NCBI RefSeq assembly: GCF_963676935.1
Contig: NZ_OY781470.1
Span: forward strand, 2,390,680-2,454,679
DNA length: 64,000 nt
DNA from: Halarcobacter sp.
GTDB lineage: Bacteria; Campylobacterota; Campylobacteria; Campylobacterales; Arcobacteraceae
Direction: 5' to 3'
Shown: positions 44,563-57,102 of the stretch, piece after piece
Layout of the letters: every line of letters begins with the position of its first letter
How positions within the stretch are numbered: the stretch's first letter is position 1
Made by a program: the position numbers and the translations under genes
Notes under the pieces: generated by a model
Told to the model about the DNA's origin: nothing
The model's database searches: none
Seen by the model: the letters and a program-made list of their open reading frames with translations, nothing else

Positions 44563-44680
44563 TATTAACCTAATTTAATTTATAAATTTGTTTAATATAA
44601 TATTTAAATCTACGTTATAAATAAGTAAAATAAAATAATTAGTATATAAAAATAAAAAGCAAAGGGGTAAAAAAAAGAGC

Positions 44681-44734
44681 AAAAAAAAAGCTCTTAGCTT
44701 AAACATCAAATAGAGATGAATAAACTAAAAGCTT
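44681..44734 (-). terminator. Terminator of the rRNA operon
   Basis: On the minus strand AAGCTTTTAG pairs with CTAAGAGCTT (one wobble) around a loop that has its own CATC/GATG pairing, followed by a run of nine T. It lies 15 bases past 5S. Confidence 0.75.
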
Positions 44735-44749
44735 AAAAAACACTCAAGA

Positions 44750-44865
44750 GCTGGCAGCGGCCTACGTTTCCACAAGTGAAACCTGCAGTATTATCAGCGC
44801 AGAGGTGCTTGACTTCCGGGTTCGGAATGGAGCCGGGTATTTCCACCTCGCTATAACCACCAGCA
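44750..44865 (-). rRNA. rrf: 5S ribosomal RNA
   Basis: About 116 bases. The ends GCTGG/CCAGC form helix I. The core GAGGTGGAAATACCCGG and CTCCATTCCGAACCCGG is the typical bacterial 5S sequence. Ends may shift by a base or two. Confidence 0.95.
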
Positions 44866-44944
44866 ATATGAGTATCAAACAAACTTTAAAAGTTTGCTCT
44901 GTACTCACATTTATGAGTTATAAAAATTATAATGTTAAGTCTTT

Positions 44945-44985
44945 GACACAATACTGAGTTAAACTCAATAAGATAGTAAACCAAG
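44945..44985 (-). other. 3-prime half of the 23S rRNA processing stem
   Basis: The segment 44966-44985 is complementary to 47924-47942 (13 bp plus 5 bp around a small bulge), and 44945-44951 (GACACAA) to 47965-47971 (TTGTGTC). They flank 23S and form the usual RNase III stem. Confidence 0.75.
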
Positions 44986-44997
44986 AAATAGTTTAAA

Positions 44998-47873
<2,876 letters not shown>

Positions 47874-48223
47874 TATTTGAGAATAAAGTAATTTCTTACT
47901 TTAACCTTTTTGAATAATTATTCCTTGGCTACTATCTTATTGAATCTAAAACTCAATAAAACAGTTGTGTCTATCTATACTTTTTATATTAATAATCTTA
48001 ATTATTAACATAATCATTTTTAGATATGAAATTTTTTTGTTTTTTTTAATAATCTTCATACGAAAGATCATTAAACGAAAAAATTAAAGACTTTAACATT
48101 ATGTTTTTAAATATCATTGTTATTTGCATAACAGTTTAGGATAAATCCTAATATAAATTCTATTCTCTTTAGAATTTATATTAAAATTTAGCTAACTCTT
48201 TTAACTTGATTTGCTTAAATAGA
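47874..48223 (-). other. Spacer between tRNA-Ala and 23S (350 bases)
   Basis: No gene is seen here. It holds the 5-prime half of the 23S processing stem (47924-47942 and 47965-47971) and a perfect 13-bp hairpin at 48150-48182 (AATATAAATTCTA with a 7-base loop). The rest is AT-rich leader-like sequence. Confidence 0.7.
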
Positions 48224-48299
48224 TGGTGGAGATAAGCGGGATCGAACCGCTGACCTCCTGCGTGCAAGGCAGGCGCTCTCCCAGCTGAGCTATATCCCC
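48224..48299 (-). tRNA. trnA: tRNA-Ala (TGC)
   Basis: 76 bases with encoded CCA. The acceptor GGGGATA pairs with TATCTCC (one G-T). The anticodon loop CTTGCAC gives TGC. It lies in the 16S-23S spacer. Confidence 0.98.
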
Positions 48300-48321
48300 A
48301 CATACTAATCAGATTATTATA

Positions 48322-48398
48322 TGGTGGGCCTACCAGGACTTGAACCTGGGACCTCACGATTATCAGTCGAGCGCTCTAGCCAGCTGAGCTATAGGCCC
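48322..48398 (-). tRNA. trnI: tRNA-Ile (GAT)
   Basis: 77 bases with encoded CCA. The acceptor GGGCCTA pairs with TAGGCCC. The anticodon loop CTGATAA gives GAT. It lies in the 16S-23S spacer, 5-prime to tRNA-Ala. Confidence 0.98.
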
Positions 48399-48425
48399 AT
48401 TCTTCACCTATTCTTTGAAATAATC

Positions 48426-48447
48426 TTTATAAACCGAACATGATAAC
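48426..48447 (-). other. 3-prime half of the 16S rRNA processing stem
   Basis: These 22 bases are complementary, with one wobble, to 50158-50179 in the 16S leader. Together they enclose the 16S gene and should form the RNase III cleavage stem. Confidence 0.8.
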
Positions 48448-48503
48448 TGCAATCTCTTTGATTGCTTTGGAAGTTAGAAACGAATCTAACTTCTCTTCTC
48501 TGA

Positions 48504-50020
<1,517 letters not shown>

Positions 50021-50204
50021 ATTATGAATGTTTAATTCTCTGACTTATGTTTTATTACTTTTGTAACAAAACTAAATCTCATTTGTAAAGCTTAGCTTTA
50101 TGTTTCTTAAATAGACAAGGATATAATTTACTTATATTCTTGTTGTTATATTTTTGTGTTATCATATTCGGTTTATAAAAATTACTTCTTCTTACAAACC
50201 TTCG

Positions 50205-50216
50205 TTGTTAAAGATC
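50205..50216 (-). promoter_or_regulatory. boxA-like antitermination element
   Basis: Minus-strand GATCTTTAACAA closely matches the E. coli rrn boxA TGCTCTTTAACAA. It lies in the leader about 45 bases after the predicted start of transcription, where NusB-S10 would load. Confidence 0.7.
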
Positions 50217-50263
50217 ATCCATCTCTTCAAAACTTTGTGTCGTTCCTCTGAAATTGGACGGGA

Positions 50264-50292
50264 ATTATAATAGATTTTTTAACGCTTGTCAA
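50264..50292 (-). promoter_or_regulatory. Consensus sigma-70 promoter of the rRNA operon
   Basis: Minus-strand TTGACA (50287-50292) and TATAAT (50264-50269) are both perfect matches, 17 bases apart. A C-rich discriminator (CCCGTCC) follows the -10, a feature linked to stringent control. Confidence 0.93.
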
Positions 50293-50391
50293 GGGTTTTT
50301 TCTTATTCCTGGCTTAAATTTTGAAAGTTTTTGCTCTTTTTATCTTCTCTTTTTTTCTTTGTTATTTTTTTTTACTCTTTTAGCCCACATT

Positions 50392-51024
50392 TTAAGGTCT
50401 TTTACCTTTATATACATATCCACTCTTCCCTTCTATTATTATTTCTCTCTTCTCTTTACTCTTTGTTATTATCTCTATTTTACATCTTTCTTCTATCTCA
50501 TATCTATTTGCTTCATTTTCTTTACTACTTAATCTTGAATATACTCTCCCTTCTCCTCCATATGATATCTGCCCTATTGTTGAAGTACTATTGCATGATA
50601 GTTTTATATTTTCTACATCAAACTCTTTTGTTACCAAAACATATTTACTTGTGTTTTTACTAATTTCACAATTATTTGAAGAATATATTCTTTTTTTCGT
50701 TAATGGATCTTTTAGTGATTCATCCAAATTGGGATGACCTGTCATATTGTTATCACTATATATAACATAGTAGATTCCGCCTACACTCTCTTTACAGTTA
50801 AAAAATTTTAAAGTCCATCTTTTTTTATACCAAAGCTCTTGATTTTTTTCTTTTTTATTATCTATAAGAGCTTGATATCTTGTTTGCTTTAGATACAAAA
50901 CTATTCTATTTGTTAGTTCATCTAATTTATTGTCATGTTTATTTAAAGATATAGAATAATATATAATAGAGATTATGAAGATTATGAGTATTAATTCAAG
51001 TAACGAATAACTCTTCTTTTTCAT
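50392..51024 (-). CDS. Prepilin-like protein with type IV pilin N-terminal motif
   Basis: This 210-residue protein starts MKKKSYSLLELILIIFIISII. A short basic leader is followed by a type III signal segment with Glu at mature position 5 and a single hydrophobic helix (about 8-25). The usual Gly at the cleavage site is Ser (KKKS-YSLLEL). The globular part has several Cys and ends in a Gly- and Lys-rich tail. It resembles GspH/FimT-type minor pseudopilins, but the specific family is not recognised. It overlaps the upstream membrane protein gene by one base. It is the last gene before the rRNA promoter on the same strand, with no obvious terminator. Confidence 0.7.
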   Translation of the reverse strand: MKKKSYSLLELILIIFIISIIYYSISLNKHDNKLDELTNRIVLYLKQTRYQALIDNKKEKNQELWYKKRWTLKFFNCKESVGGIYYVIYSDNNMTGHPNLDESLKDPLTKKRIYSSNNCEISKNTSKYVLVTKEFDVENIKLSCNSTSTIGQISYGGEGRVYSRLSSKENEANRYEIEERCKIEIITKSKEKREIIIEGKSGYVYKGKRP

Positions 51025-52220
51025 CAGTTTTTTATGATATAAGCATTGGCTACAGTTTTACCTAAATAATTAATAGGTATTTCATTATCAAAATAGTATT
51101 GTTTTCTAGTTGATACAAAATATTTTCGCCCCTCTTTAATTCCGTAAAATTTTAATCTTAAAATCAACTCTTTTTCATCACTTTCAATTTCGTCAATATT
51201 GTTTTCTTTTAATTTTAATGCTAATTCTTTTGCAATATTATATTTATAAGCAAAATGTTTTTTAGGATTATCTAATATCAAATATAAAGGTTTATTGAAA
51301 ATTGTTATTGTTGCATTAAGGACAAGTACCAATAAAGTAAGAATTGTAATATAAATATGTTTTGTTCTAAACTGTGGAAGTCTTACTCTAAAACTATGTA
51401 CAAAGTTTTTTACCATATAAGGCAGAAAAATAACAACAAAAGGAGCATAATCCTCAATATATATTCTTTGTCTAAAAGAAAATAATAAAGAAAAAGCTAA
51501 TGAAGTTGCAGATATGTACCATACAATATGTCTATCACCTTTAACACCTTCTCTATATATTGTATAGAAAAAATAGATAAACAATAAAGGGGAAAATATT
51601 GAAGCATATATACCAAAAGTATCAACAAGAAATCCTCTTGGCTTTCCACCTGTATCAAAACCATATAAAGCCATAGAAACTGCAAAAAGTATTAAAGAGA
51701 CAAATAAAAGTTTTTTATCATCCTCTTTTAATGAGAAAAAAAATAAAGCTAGAAAAAATATTGCAAAAGAGTTATCTATAAAAAGGAAGAGTAAAAGCAA
51801 TATATATGAATGTTTTTGAGTAGTCTTTAAATAATATAGATAAACAATAGTTAAAAAAGTAACAATAATTGCACTATTAACTAATAATGCTGCACTAAGC
51901 AAACCAGGTAATAACATAAATATTAGAATAGAGATTAATCTATCTATATTTTTTTTAAAAAGATTCTCTGTTAATTTATACATCAAAATTACACTAAAAA
52001 AATATGTAATTATAAAAGGTGTCCTTAATGCATAATCGTTTTCACCAAAAATATAAATTGAACCATTAGTTATTATAGATAGTAAAGAGTTATTTACATA
52101 GACATTTAAAGCCTCTTTATAAGAGATACTTAAACCATCTACTGTAAAAAAAAGAACTGATAATACTACAAAAAGTGCTAAATAAAATATGTATTTGTAA
52201 ATATTATCTGTTAAACTCAT
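51024..52220 (-). CDS. Polytopic membrane protein, GT-C (ArnT/GT39)-like
   Basis: This 398-residue protein has about ten hydrophobic segments and a C-terminal soluble tail from about residue 320. The N-terminal pattern, with YVNNSLLSIITNGSIYIFGENDYALRTPFIITYFFSV, resembles the first loop and FR-P motif of dolichyl-phosphate or undecaprenyl-phosphate sugar transferases (ArnT/GT39). No DE or DD motif can be assigned with confidence, so catalytic ability is unsure. It would act on a lipid-linked sugar at the outer face of the inner membrane. It overlaps the upstream glutamine amidotransferase gene by 4 bases. Confidence 0.6.
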   Translation of the reverse strand: MSLTDNIYKYIFYLALFVVLSVLFFTVDGLSISYKEALNVYVNNSLLSIITNGSIYIFGENDYALRTPFIITYFFSVILMYKLTENLFKKNIDRLISILIFMLLPGLLSAALLVNSAIIVTFLTIVYLYYLKTTQKHSYILLLLFLFIDNSFAIFFLALFFFSLKEDDKKLLFVSLILFAVSMALYGFDTGGKPRGFLVDTFGIYASIFSPLLFIYFFYTIYREGVKGDRHIVWYISATSLAFSLLFSFRQRIYIEDYAPFVVIFLPYMVKNFVHSFRVRLPQFRTKHIYITILTLLVLVLNATITIFNKPLYLILDNPKKHFAYKYNIAKELALKLKENNIDEIESDEKELILRLKFYGIKEGRKYFVSTRKQYYFDNEIPINYLGKTVANAYIIKN

Positions 52221-52786
52221 AATTTTAGAAAGTTATTTAATATTGTAAATCCATGTTCACTCATTATTGATTCTGGGTGAAATTGAACACCATATATATC
52301 TTTACCTTCAATTTCTAAAGACATTATTTCATTATCATCCATACTGTATGAAGTTGGAATAATACATTTTGGTAGATTATTTTTATTTACTGTTAATGAG
52401 TGATATCTTGTTTGTGTAAATTCATTTGGTAATCCATCAAAAATTTTAGTATCTTTAACTTTTTTCATCTTTGAAGTTTTACCATGCATCATATTTTCTG
52501 CACGAATAACCTCTCCGCCAAAAACCTGGGCTATACTTTGATGACCTAAACAAATTCCTAGAATTGGCTTTTTATCTGCAAAATATTCTATTGCTTCTAA
52601 ACAAACACCTGCTTCATTTGGTGTAGCTGGTCCTGGAGATATAATAATTTTTTCAGGATTTAATTTTTCTATCTCTTGTACTGACATTTCATCATTTCTA
52701 ATAACTTTTAAATCTGCTCCTAATTCTAGACAATATTGAACAATATTGTAAGTAAAAGAGTCATAATTATCTATCATTAAAATCAT
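52217..52786 (-). CDS. trpG: Anthranilate/para-aminobenzoate synthase glutaminase subunit
   Basis: This 189-residue class I glutamine amidotransferase supplies ammonia to chorismate-using enzymes. The N-terminal MIDNYDSFTYNIVQYC, oxyanion segment ISPGPATPNEAG, the nucleophile Cys in GICLGHQSIAQVFGG, and FHPES with the catalytic His and Glu are intact. It is a stand-alone component II; the partner component I is not in this window. The name pabA is equally possible. It heads a three-gene operon with unrelated membrane and prepilin-like genes. Confidence 0.93.
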   Translation of the reverse strand: MILMIDNYDSFTYNIVQYCLELGADLKVIRNDEMSVQEIEKLNPEKIIISPGPATPNEAGVCLEAIEYFADKKPILGICLGHQSIAQVFGGEVIRAENMMHGKTSKMKKVKDTKIFDGLPNEFTQTRYHSLTVNKNNLPKCIIPTSYSMDDNEIMSLEIEGKDIYGVQFHPESIMSEHGFTILNNFLKL

Positions 52787-52912
52787 ATATATATTTCCTC
52801 AATAATATTTAAAGAATTGATTATATCAGGTTTTATATTTAAATTATATTTTGATTTTATAATTAACCCTATTTAAACATAAAATTAATAAAAAATAATA
52901 TATAATTTAATC

Positions 52913-55192
52913 ATGAATTTAATTAAAATAATAATCTCTCTTACCCTATTCTCATCAATACTTAGTGCACAAAAATTAGAAAAAGTATCTATTCAATTAG
53001 ATTGGTTACATCAATTTCAATTTGCTGGGTTCTATATTGCAAAAGAAAAAGGTTATTACAAGAACCAAGGTTTTGATGTTTCAATAAAAGAATATAATTC
53101 TGATATAAATGTAGTTGAAGATGTTTTAAAGAAAAAAAGTGATTATGGTGTTGGAAAGTCTTCTTTGATAATTGATAGATTAGAAAATAAAAAAGTAGTA
53201 TTGCTTAATGCTATTTATCAAACTTCTCCTATGGTGTTGATTACTAAAAAAGATTTAAATATTACAAAACCTAGTGAGCTAAAAAATAAAAAAGTTATGT
53301 TAACTTCAGATGCAAGGTCAGCAGCTAGCATAAACTCAATGATAATGTCTCAAGGTTTAAAGTTAGAAGATATAAACTTTCAAAAACACTCTTTTAATCT
53401 AGATGATTTAATCAATGGCAAAACTGACGCTATGGGTTGTTATCTTTCTAATGAACCTTATTTATTAGAGAAAAAAGGTATTAAGTATAATGTTTTAAAC
53501 CCTAGTGATTATGGCTTTGATTTTTATGGTGGTATATTTTTTACATCAGAAGATGAATTAATGAATCATTCAAAAAGAGTCAGAAAAATATATAGAGCTA
53601 CAATGAGAGGTTGGGAATATGCCTTTAATAATATTGAAGAAACAGCAAAAATAATTTATGAGAAATATAACACTCAAAATAAAAGTTTAGAATCATTAAT
53701 CTATGAAGGTCAAGTTTTAAAAAAATTATCCAAAATTGAAGATGGATTATTAGGTAAACTTGATAAAAATAAAATTAAAGAGATGCAACGATTATATATA
53801 CTTTTAGGTTTTGGAGACAAAAATATTAAAATACCAAAAGTTGAAGATTTTGTCTACGATAGTTTAAATATTTTATATTCTTTAAATCAGAAAAAATATA
53901 TAAAACAAACAAAAATTAAACTTTTAAGTGATAACAATTTTCCACCTTTTACAATGATGGTAGATAATAAGGTACAAGGTATAGAGATAGATTATTGGAA
54001 ACTTATTGCAAAAAGACTAAACTTGAAAAATAGTGAAATAGAGATTGTAAATAATTCAAAAAAATCATTAGAAAAAATCAAAAAAAATCCTAATCTAGTT
54101 AAATATGCTTTTAGTAAAAGAGACAAAACTGAAATAACTGCGTTAACTGACTCAATAGCAGAAATAAAAATAGGTCTCGCTTCATTTATGGATACACCTT
54201 ATATTTCAGATATAAATGAATTAAATGGTAAAAAAATAGCAATTATTAAATACACTTCTTACTATAAAATGATTAAAAAGAACTATCCAAAAATTAATTT
54301 TGTAGAAGTAAAAAATGCAGAAGAGGGAATATTACTTTTAAAAGAAAAAAAAGTTTATGCTATAGTAAATAAAATTCCCGCTTTAAACTATACAATTTCA
54401 AATAAAGGATTAAACGACATAAAGATTATAGGTTCTTTTGATGAGAAGTACGATTTGAAACTTGTAGTTAATGCGGAAAATAAGATGTTAATAAATCTTT
54501 TAAATAAAGCTATTGCAACCATTTCAGAAAAAGATAGAGAGTCAATTTCCTCAAAGTATTATTCTATTGTTTATCAAAAAAATCAAGACTATAAGGAACT
54601 TTATAAGATATTAATACCTTTAATAATACTTTTGCTATTTATCTTTAGAAGTAATAGAGTAATGAATAAAGAGATAAAAAGAAGAGAAGAGGTTGAATTA
54701 CAATTAAATAAAGTCGCAAATATAGACTCTTTAACAAATATTTACAATAGAAGAAAAATGACATCAATTTTTGACAACGAAATTAATAGATCAAAAAGGT
54801 ATAAAAGAGAATTGTCAATTATATTTTTTGATATAGATAACTTTAAATTGATAAATGATGATCTAAGTCATAGTCACGGGGACAAAGTTTTAAAGAGTAT
54901 ATCAACTTTAATAAAAAACTCTATTAGAAAAACAGATTTTTTTGGTAGATGGGGTGGAGAAGAGTTTATAATCATATTACCAGAAACAGATAAAGAAAAA
55001 GCAGGAGTTATTGCAAATTTACTCAAAGAGAAGATTTCTAAATTTGATTTTGATATTAATAGATCTGTGACTTGTAGTTTCGGTATAACAAGTTTTAATG
55101 AAACTGACAATAAAGACTCTGTACTAACAAGGGTTGACCATGCCATGTATTATGTAAAGAAACATGGTAAAAATGATATAAAAGTGGTTTAA
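52913..55192 (+). CDS. Periplasmic two-sensor diguanylate cyclase (NMT1-SBP_bac_3-GGDEF)
   Basis: This 759-residue protein starts with a signal peptide (about 1-19). An NMT1/THI5-like binding domain follows (about 22-300, with QLDWLHQFQFAGFYIAKEKGYY), then a second periplasmic binding domain of the SBP_bac_3 type (about 335-550). Then come one membrane helix (about 565-583) and a cytoplasmic GGDEF domain. The cyclase motif GGEEF is at 681-685 and the inhibitory RxxD (RKTD) at 672-675. It should report periplasmic ligands to c-di-GMP synthesis. Proteins with this NMT1 type bind pyrimidine-like or nitrate/taurine-like ligands; the ligand here is unknown. It is monocistronic and ends at a hairpin. 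Confidence 0.9.
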   Translation: MNLIKIIISLTLFSSILSAQKLEKVSIQLDWLHQFQFAGFYIAKEKGYYKNQGFDVSIKEYNSDINVVEDVLKKKSDYGVGKSSLIIDRLENKKVVLLNAIYQTSPMVLITKKDLNITKPSELKNKKVMLTSDARSAASINSMIMSQGLKLEDINFQKHSFNLDDLINGKTDAMGCYLSNEPYLLEKKGIKYNVLNPSDYGFDFYGGIFFTSEDELMNHSKRVRKIYRATMRGWEYAFNNIEETAKIIYEKYNTQNKSLESLIYEGQVLKKLSKIEDGLLGKLDKNKIKEMQRLYILLGFGDKNIKIPKVEDFVYDSLNILYSLNQKKYIKQTKIKLLSDNNFPPFTMMVDNKVQGIEIDYWKLIAKRLNLKNSEIEIVNNSKKSLEKIKKNPNLVKYAFSKRDKTEITALTDSIAEIKIGLASFMDTPYISDINELNGKKIAIIKYTSYYKMIKKNYPKINFVEVKNAEEGILLLKEKKVYAIVNKIPALNYTISNKGLNDIKIIGSFDEKYDLKLVVNAENKMLINLLNKAIATISEKDRESISSKYYSIVYQKNQDYKELYKILIPLIILLLFIFRSNRVMNKEIKRREEVELQLNKVANIDSLTNIYNRRKMTSIFDNEINRSKRYKRELSIIFFDIDNFKLINDDLSHSHGDKVLKSISTLIKNSIRKTDFFGRWGGEEFIIILPETDKEKAGVIANLLKEKISKFDFDINRSVTCSFGITSFNETDNKDSVLTRVDHAMYYVKKHGKNDIKVV

Positions 55193-55200
55193 CCACTTTT
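55180..55200. terminator. Bidirectional terminator between GGDEF gene and ubiD-like gene
   Basis: AAAAGTGGTT-T-AACCACTTTT forms a compact hairpin between convergent genes and includes the stop codon of the plus-strand gene. It has T runs on both strands. Confidence 0.7.
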
Positions 55201-55203
55201 ATA

Positions 55204-57018
55204 TTAAAGCTGATATTTTTTTATAAACTCATCACTTATATCTAAAATTCCTCTTTCTCTTAATGAATCAATTACATCCTTGCTACAATCAACATCATCT
55301 GGCCATCTTCTATTAAAATTATCATGTGAGTTTTTATTTGTACCATCAACACAAATTATATTTGAATCTATATAAATATCTCTGTTAGAATCAATATTAT
55401 TAACTACTCTCCATATTAACATATATGGATTATTTACATCATTTTGATTAGCTGCATCAACAATAACTAATATTTTTATATTTGAATATAAAGGTTTCAA
55501 ATCTTCAAAGAGATGTTTTTGATTTCTTTGTTTATCTACGGTTATAATCGTTACAGGATTTTTTGTATTTGTAAAATATTGTTTCAAATCTTTAACTTCA
55601 TCTGTAATACTATTTATTTTAGTTAAAAGTTCTTTATCAGATAATATAGTTATCCCTAACTCTTTTATCTCTTCACCTGTACAATCTAAACCTAATTTTC
55701 CACCTACAGCAAATTTAGGACTTGAATGATCAAGTGCATCAACTACACCTTTTGAAATAAGAATATCATCTATATCAATTCTATTTAAGATATATTCTGT
55801 AATAGCTTCATGATCAGTTAATGCAGGTGCATCCTCCCCTACAAATACAGCATGTTTAACAAAACTCATCTGCCCTACTCCCCAAAATGCATGCATCATC
55901 TGACTTGCATGACCAGGGTATAAAGTTTTAATTTTTGCTAATATTAGATTATGAAACACCCCATTTTCAGGCATATAATAATCAATTAAATCAGGTGCTG
56001 TAGTTTTTAATAAAGGTAAAAATATTCTTTCAGTTGCATGTCCCATATATTTATCTTCTAAAGGTGGTTTTCCAACAACTGTAGCTAAATATGTAGGTTC
56101 TTTTTTTGAAGTTATAGCACTAACTTCTAAAAATGGATACTCTTCTTCTAAAGTATAATATCCTGTATGATCTCCAAAAGGACCTTCAATTTTCATTTTT
56201 GAAGTATCAACAAATCCCTCAATTATAAAATCATTATCTTTAGGTACCCAAATATCGTTTGTAATTGATTTAACAAGTTGTGCATTTTTATTTTTTACAA
56301 AACCATAAAGCATTAGTTCAAATACACCAATTGGAAGAGGTGCTTGTCCACACCAAATATACATCGGATCTCCACCAATACCAATTGATACTGGCATTTT
56401 TTTGCCAGCTTTTTTGTATTCATGAAAAAAATGGTTTGAATCTTTATGGATTTGCCAATGCATTCCAAGAGTATGATCATCATACACTTGAAGCCTATAC
56501 ATACCTAAATTTTTCATTTCACCATTTAAAGAAGTTGTATAAACTTGTCCCATAGTAATAAAAGGACCACCATCTTGTTCCCATGTTGTTAATACTGGTA
56601 AATCAGATAGTTTTGCATCTTCTACCAACTTGATTACTTGCTGACACTCACCTTTTCCTTTATTTTTCTTAGGAATAGTGTTTTTTAATGCAAACAGTTT
56701 TCCAAACGTTGATAGTTTTTCAGAAAAAGTTGTTGGTGGCTTCATTTTAAGTAAAGATTCAATCTCAGAACCAATTTTATCTCCATCTCCAATAAAAAGT
56801 TTTACGGCTTTTTCATTACAAAATACATTCATAAGAACAGGCATATCAAATTTTTTATTGTTTTTTTTATCTACAACATTAGTAAATAAAATTGCTTTTG
56901 AATCCTCTTTTTTTACTTCAACATATGCAACATGAGGTATCTCTAAATAGATATCCAGTTCTTCATCAATAACTTTTAACAAGTCATTCTTTTTTAAAAT
57001 TTCTATAGCTTCTTTCAT
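55204..57018 (-). CDS. UbiD-family decarboxylase, probable menaquinone-pathway (MqnL-like)
   Basis: This 604-residue protein belongs to the prenylated-flavin UbiD decarboxylases. Typical segments are IGIGGDPMYIWCGQAPLPIGVFELMLYGF, KIEGPFGDHTGYYTLEEEYPFLEV (Glu residues of the active site region) and the C-terminal RRWPDDVDC. The length of about 600 residues matches the Campylobacterota UbiD-like protein (C. jejuni Cj0546), longer than the 490-residue UbiD of E. coli. In organisms using futalosine it is the best candidate for 1,4-dihydroxy-6-naphthoate decarboxylation. That role is inferred, supported by the mqnA homologue in this window. Confidence 0.82.
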   Translation of the reverse strand: MKEAIEILKKNDLLKVIDEELDIYLEIPHVAYVEVKKEDSKAILFTNVVDKKNNKKFDMPVLMNVFCNEKAVKLFIGDGDKIGSEIESLLKMKPPTTFSEKLSTFGKLFALKNTIPKKNKGKGECQQVIKLVEDAKLSDLPVLTTWEQDGGPFITMGQVYTTSLNGEMKNLGMYRLQVYDDHTLGMHWQIHKDSNHFFHEYKKAGKKMPVSIGIGGDPMYIWCGQAPLPIGVFELMLYGFVKNKNAQLVKSITNDIWVPKDNDFIIEGFVDTSKMKIEGPFGDHTGYYTLEEEYPFLEVSAITSKKEPTYLATVVGKPPLEDKYMGHATERIFLPLLKTTAPDLIDYYMPENGVFHNLILAKIKTLYPGHASQMMHAFWGVGQMSFVKHAVFVGEDAPALTDHEAITEYILNRIDIDDILISKGVVDALDHSSPKFAVGGKLGLDCTGEEIKELGITILSDKELLTKINSITDEVKDLKQYFTNTKNPVTIITVDKQRNQKHLFEDLKPLYSNIKILVIVDAANQNDVNNPYMLIWRVVNNIDSNRDIYIDSNIICVDGTNKNSHDNFNRRWPDDVDCSKDVIDSLRERGILDISDEFIKKYQL

Positions 57019-57102
57019 TATATCCTCAAAATAACCTAATAATTAGAATAATTCTTATATCATTTTATCAATAAAAAATTGTTTATAATAGGGATATTTT
57101 GT

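Larger units (their letters stand above)
50021..50391 (-). promoter_or_regulatory. rRNA operon leader and promoter region (371 bases without a gene)
   Basis: This region separates 16S from the upstream prepilin-like gene. It holds the promoter at 50264-50292, a boxA-like element at 50205-50216, the 5-prime half of the 16S processing stem at 50158-50179, and a T-rich (plus strand) stretch at 50293-50391 that shows no clear terminator. Confidence 0.75.

Noticed and set aside
50254-50663. Plus-strand frames of 92 and 110 codons rich in Phe, Leu, Ser and Tyr opposite the prepilin-like gene
   Set aside because: They are antisense shadows of the AT-rich lysine-rich coding strand and overlap the rRNA promoter; they have no ribosome-binding site or recognisable motif.
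57079-57102. Upstream TTG start for the MalY-like gene
   Set aside because: It would add an unlikely hydrophobic eight-residue start; ATG 57103 has a GGGA site and matches the usual N-terminus of the family.
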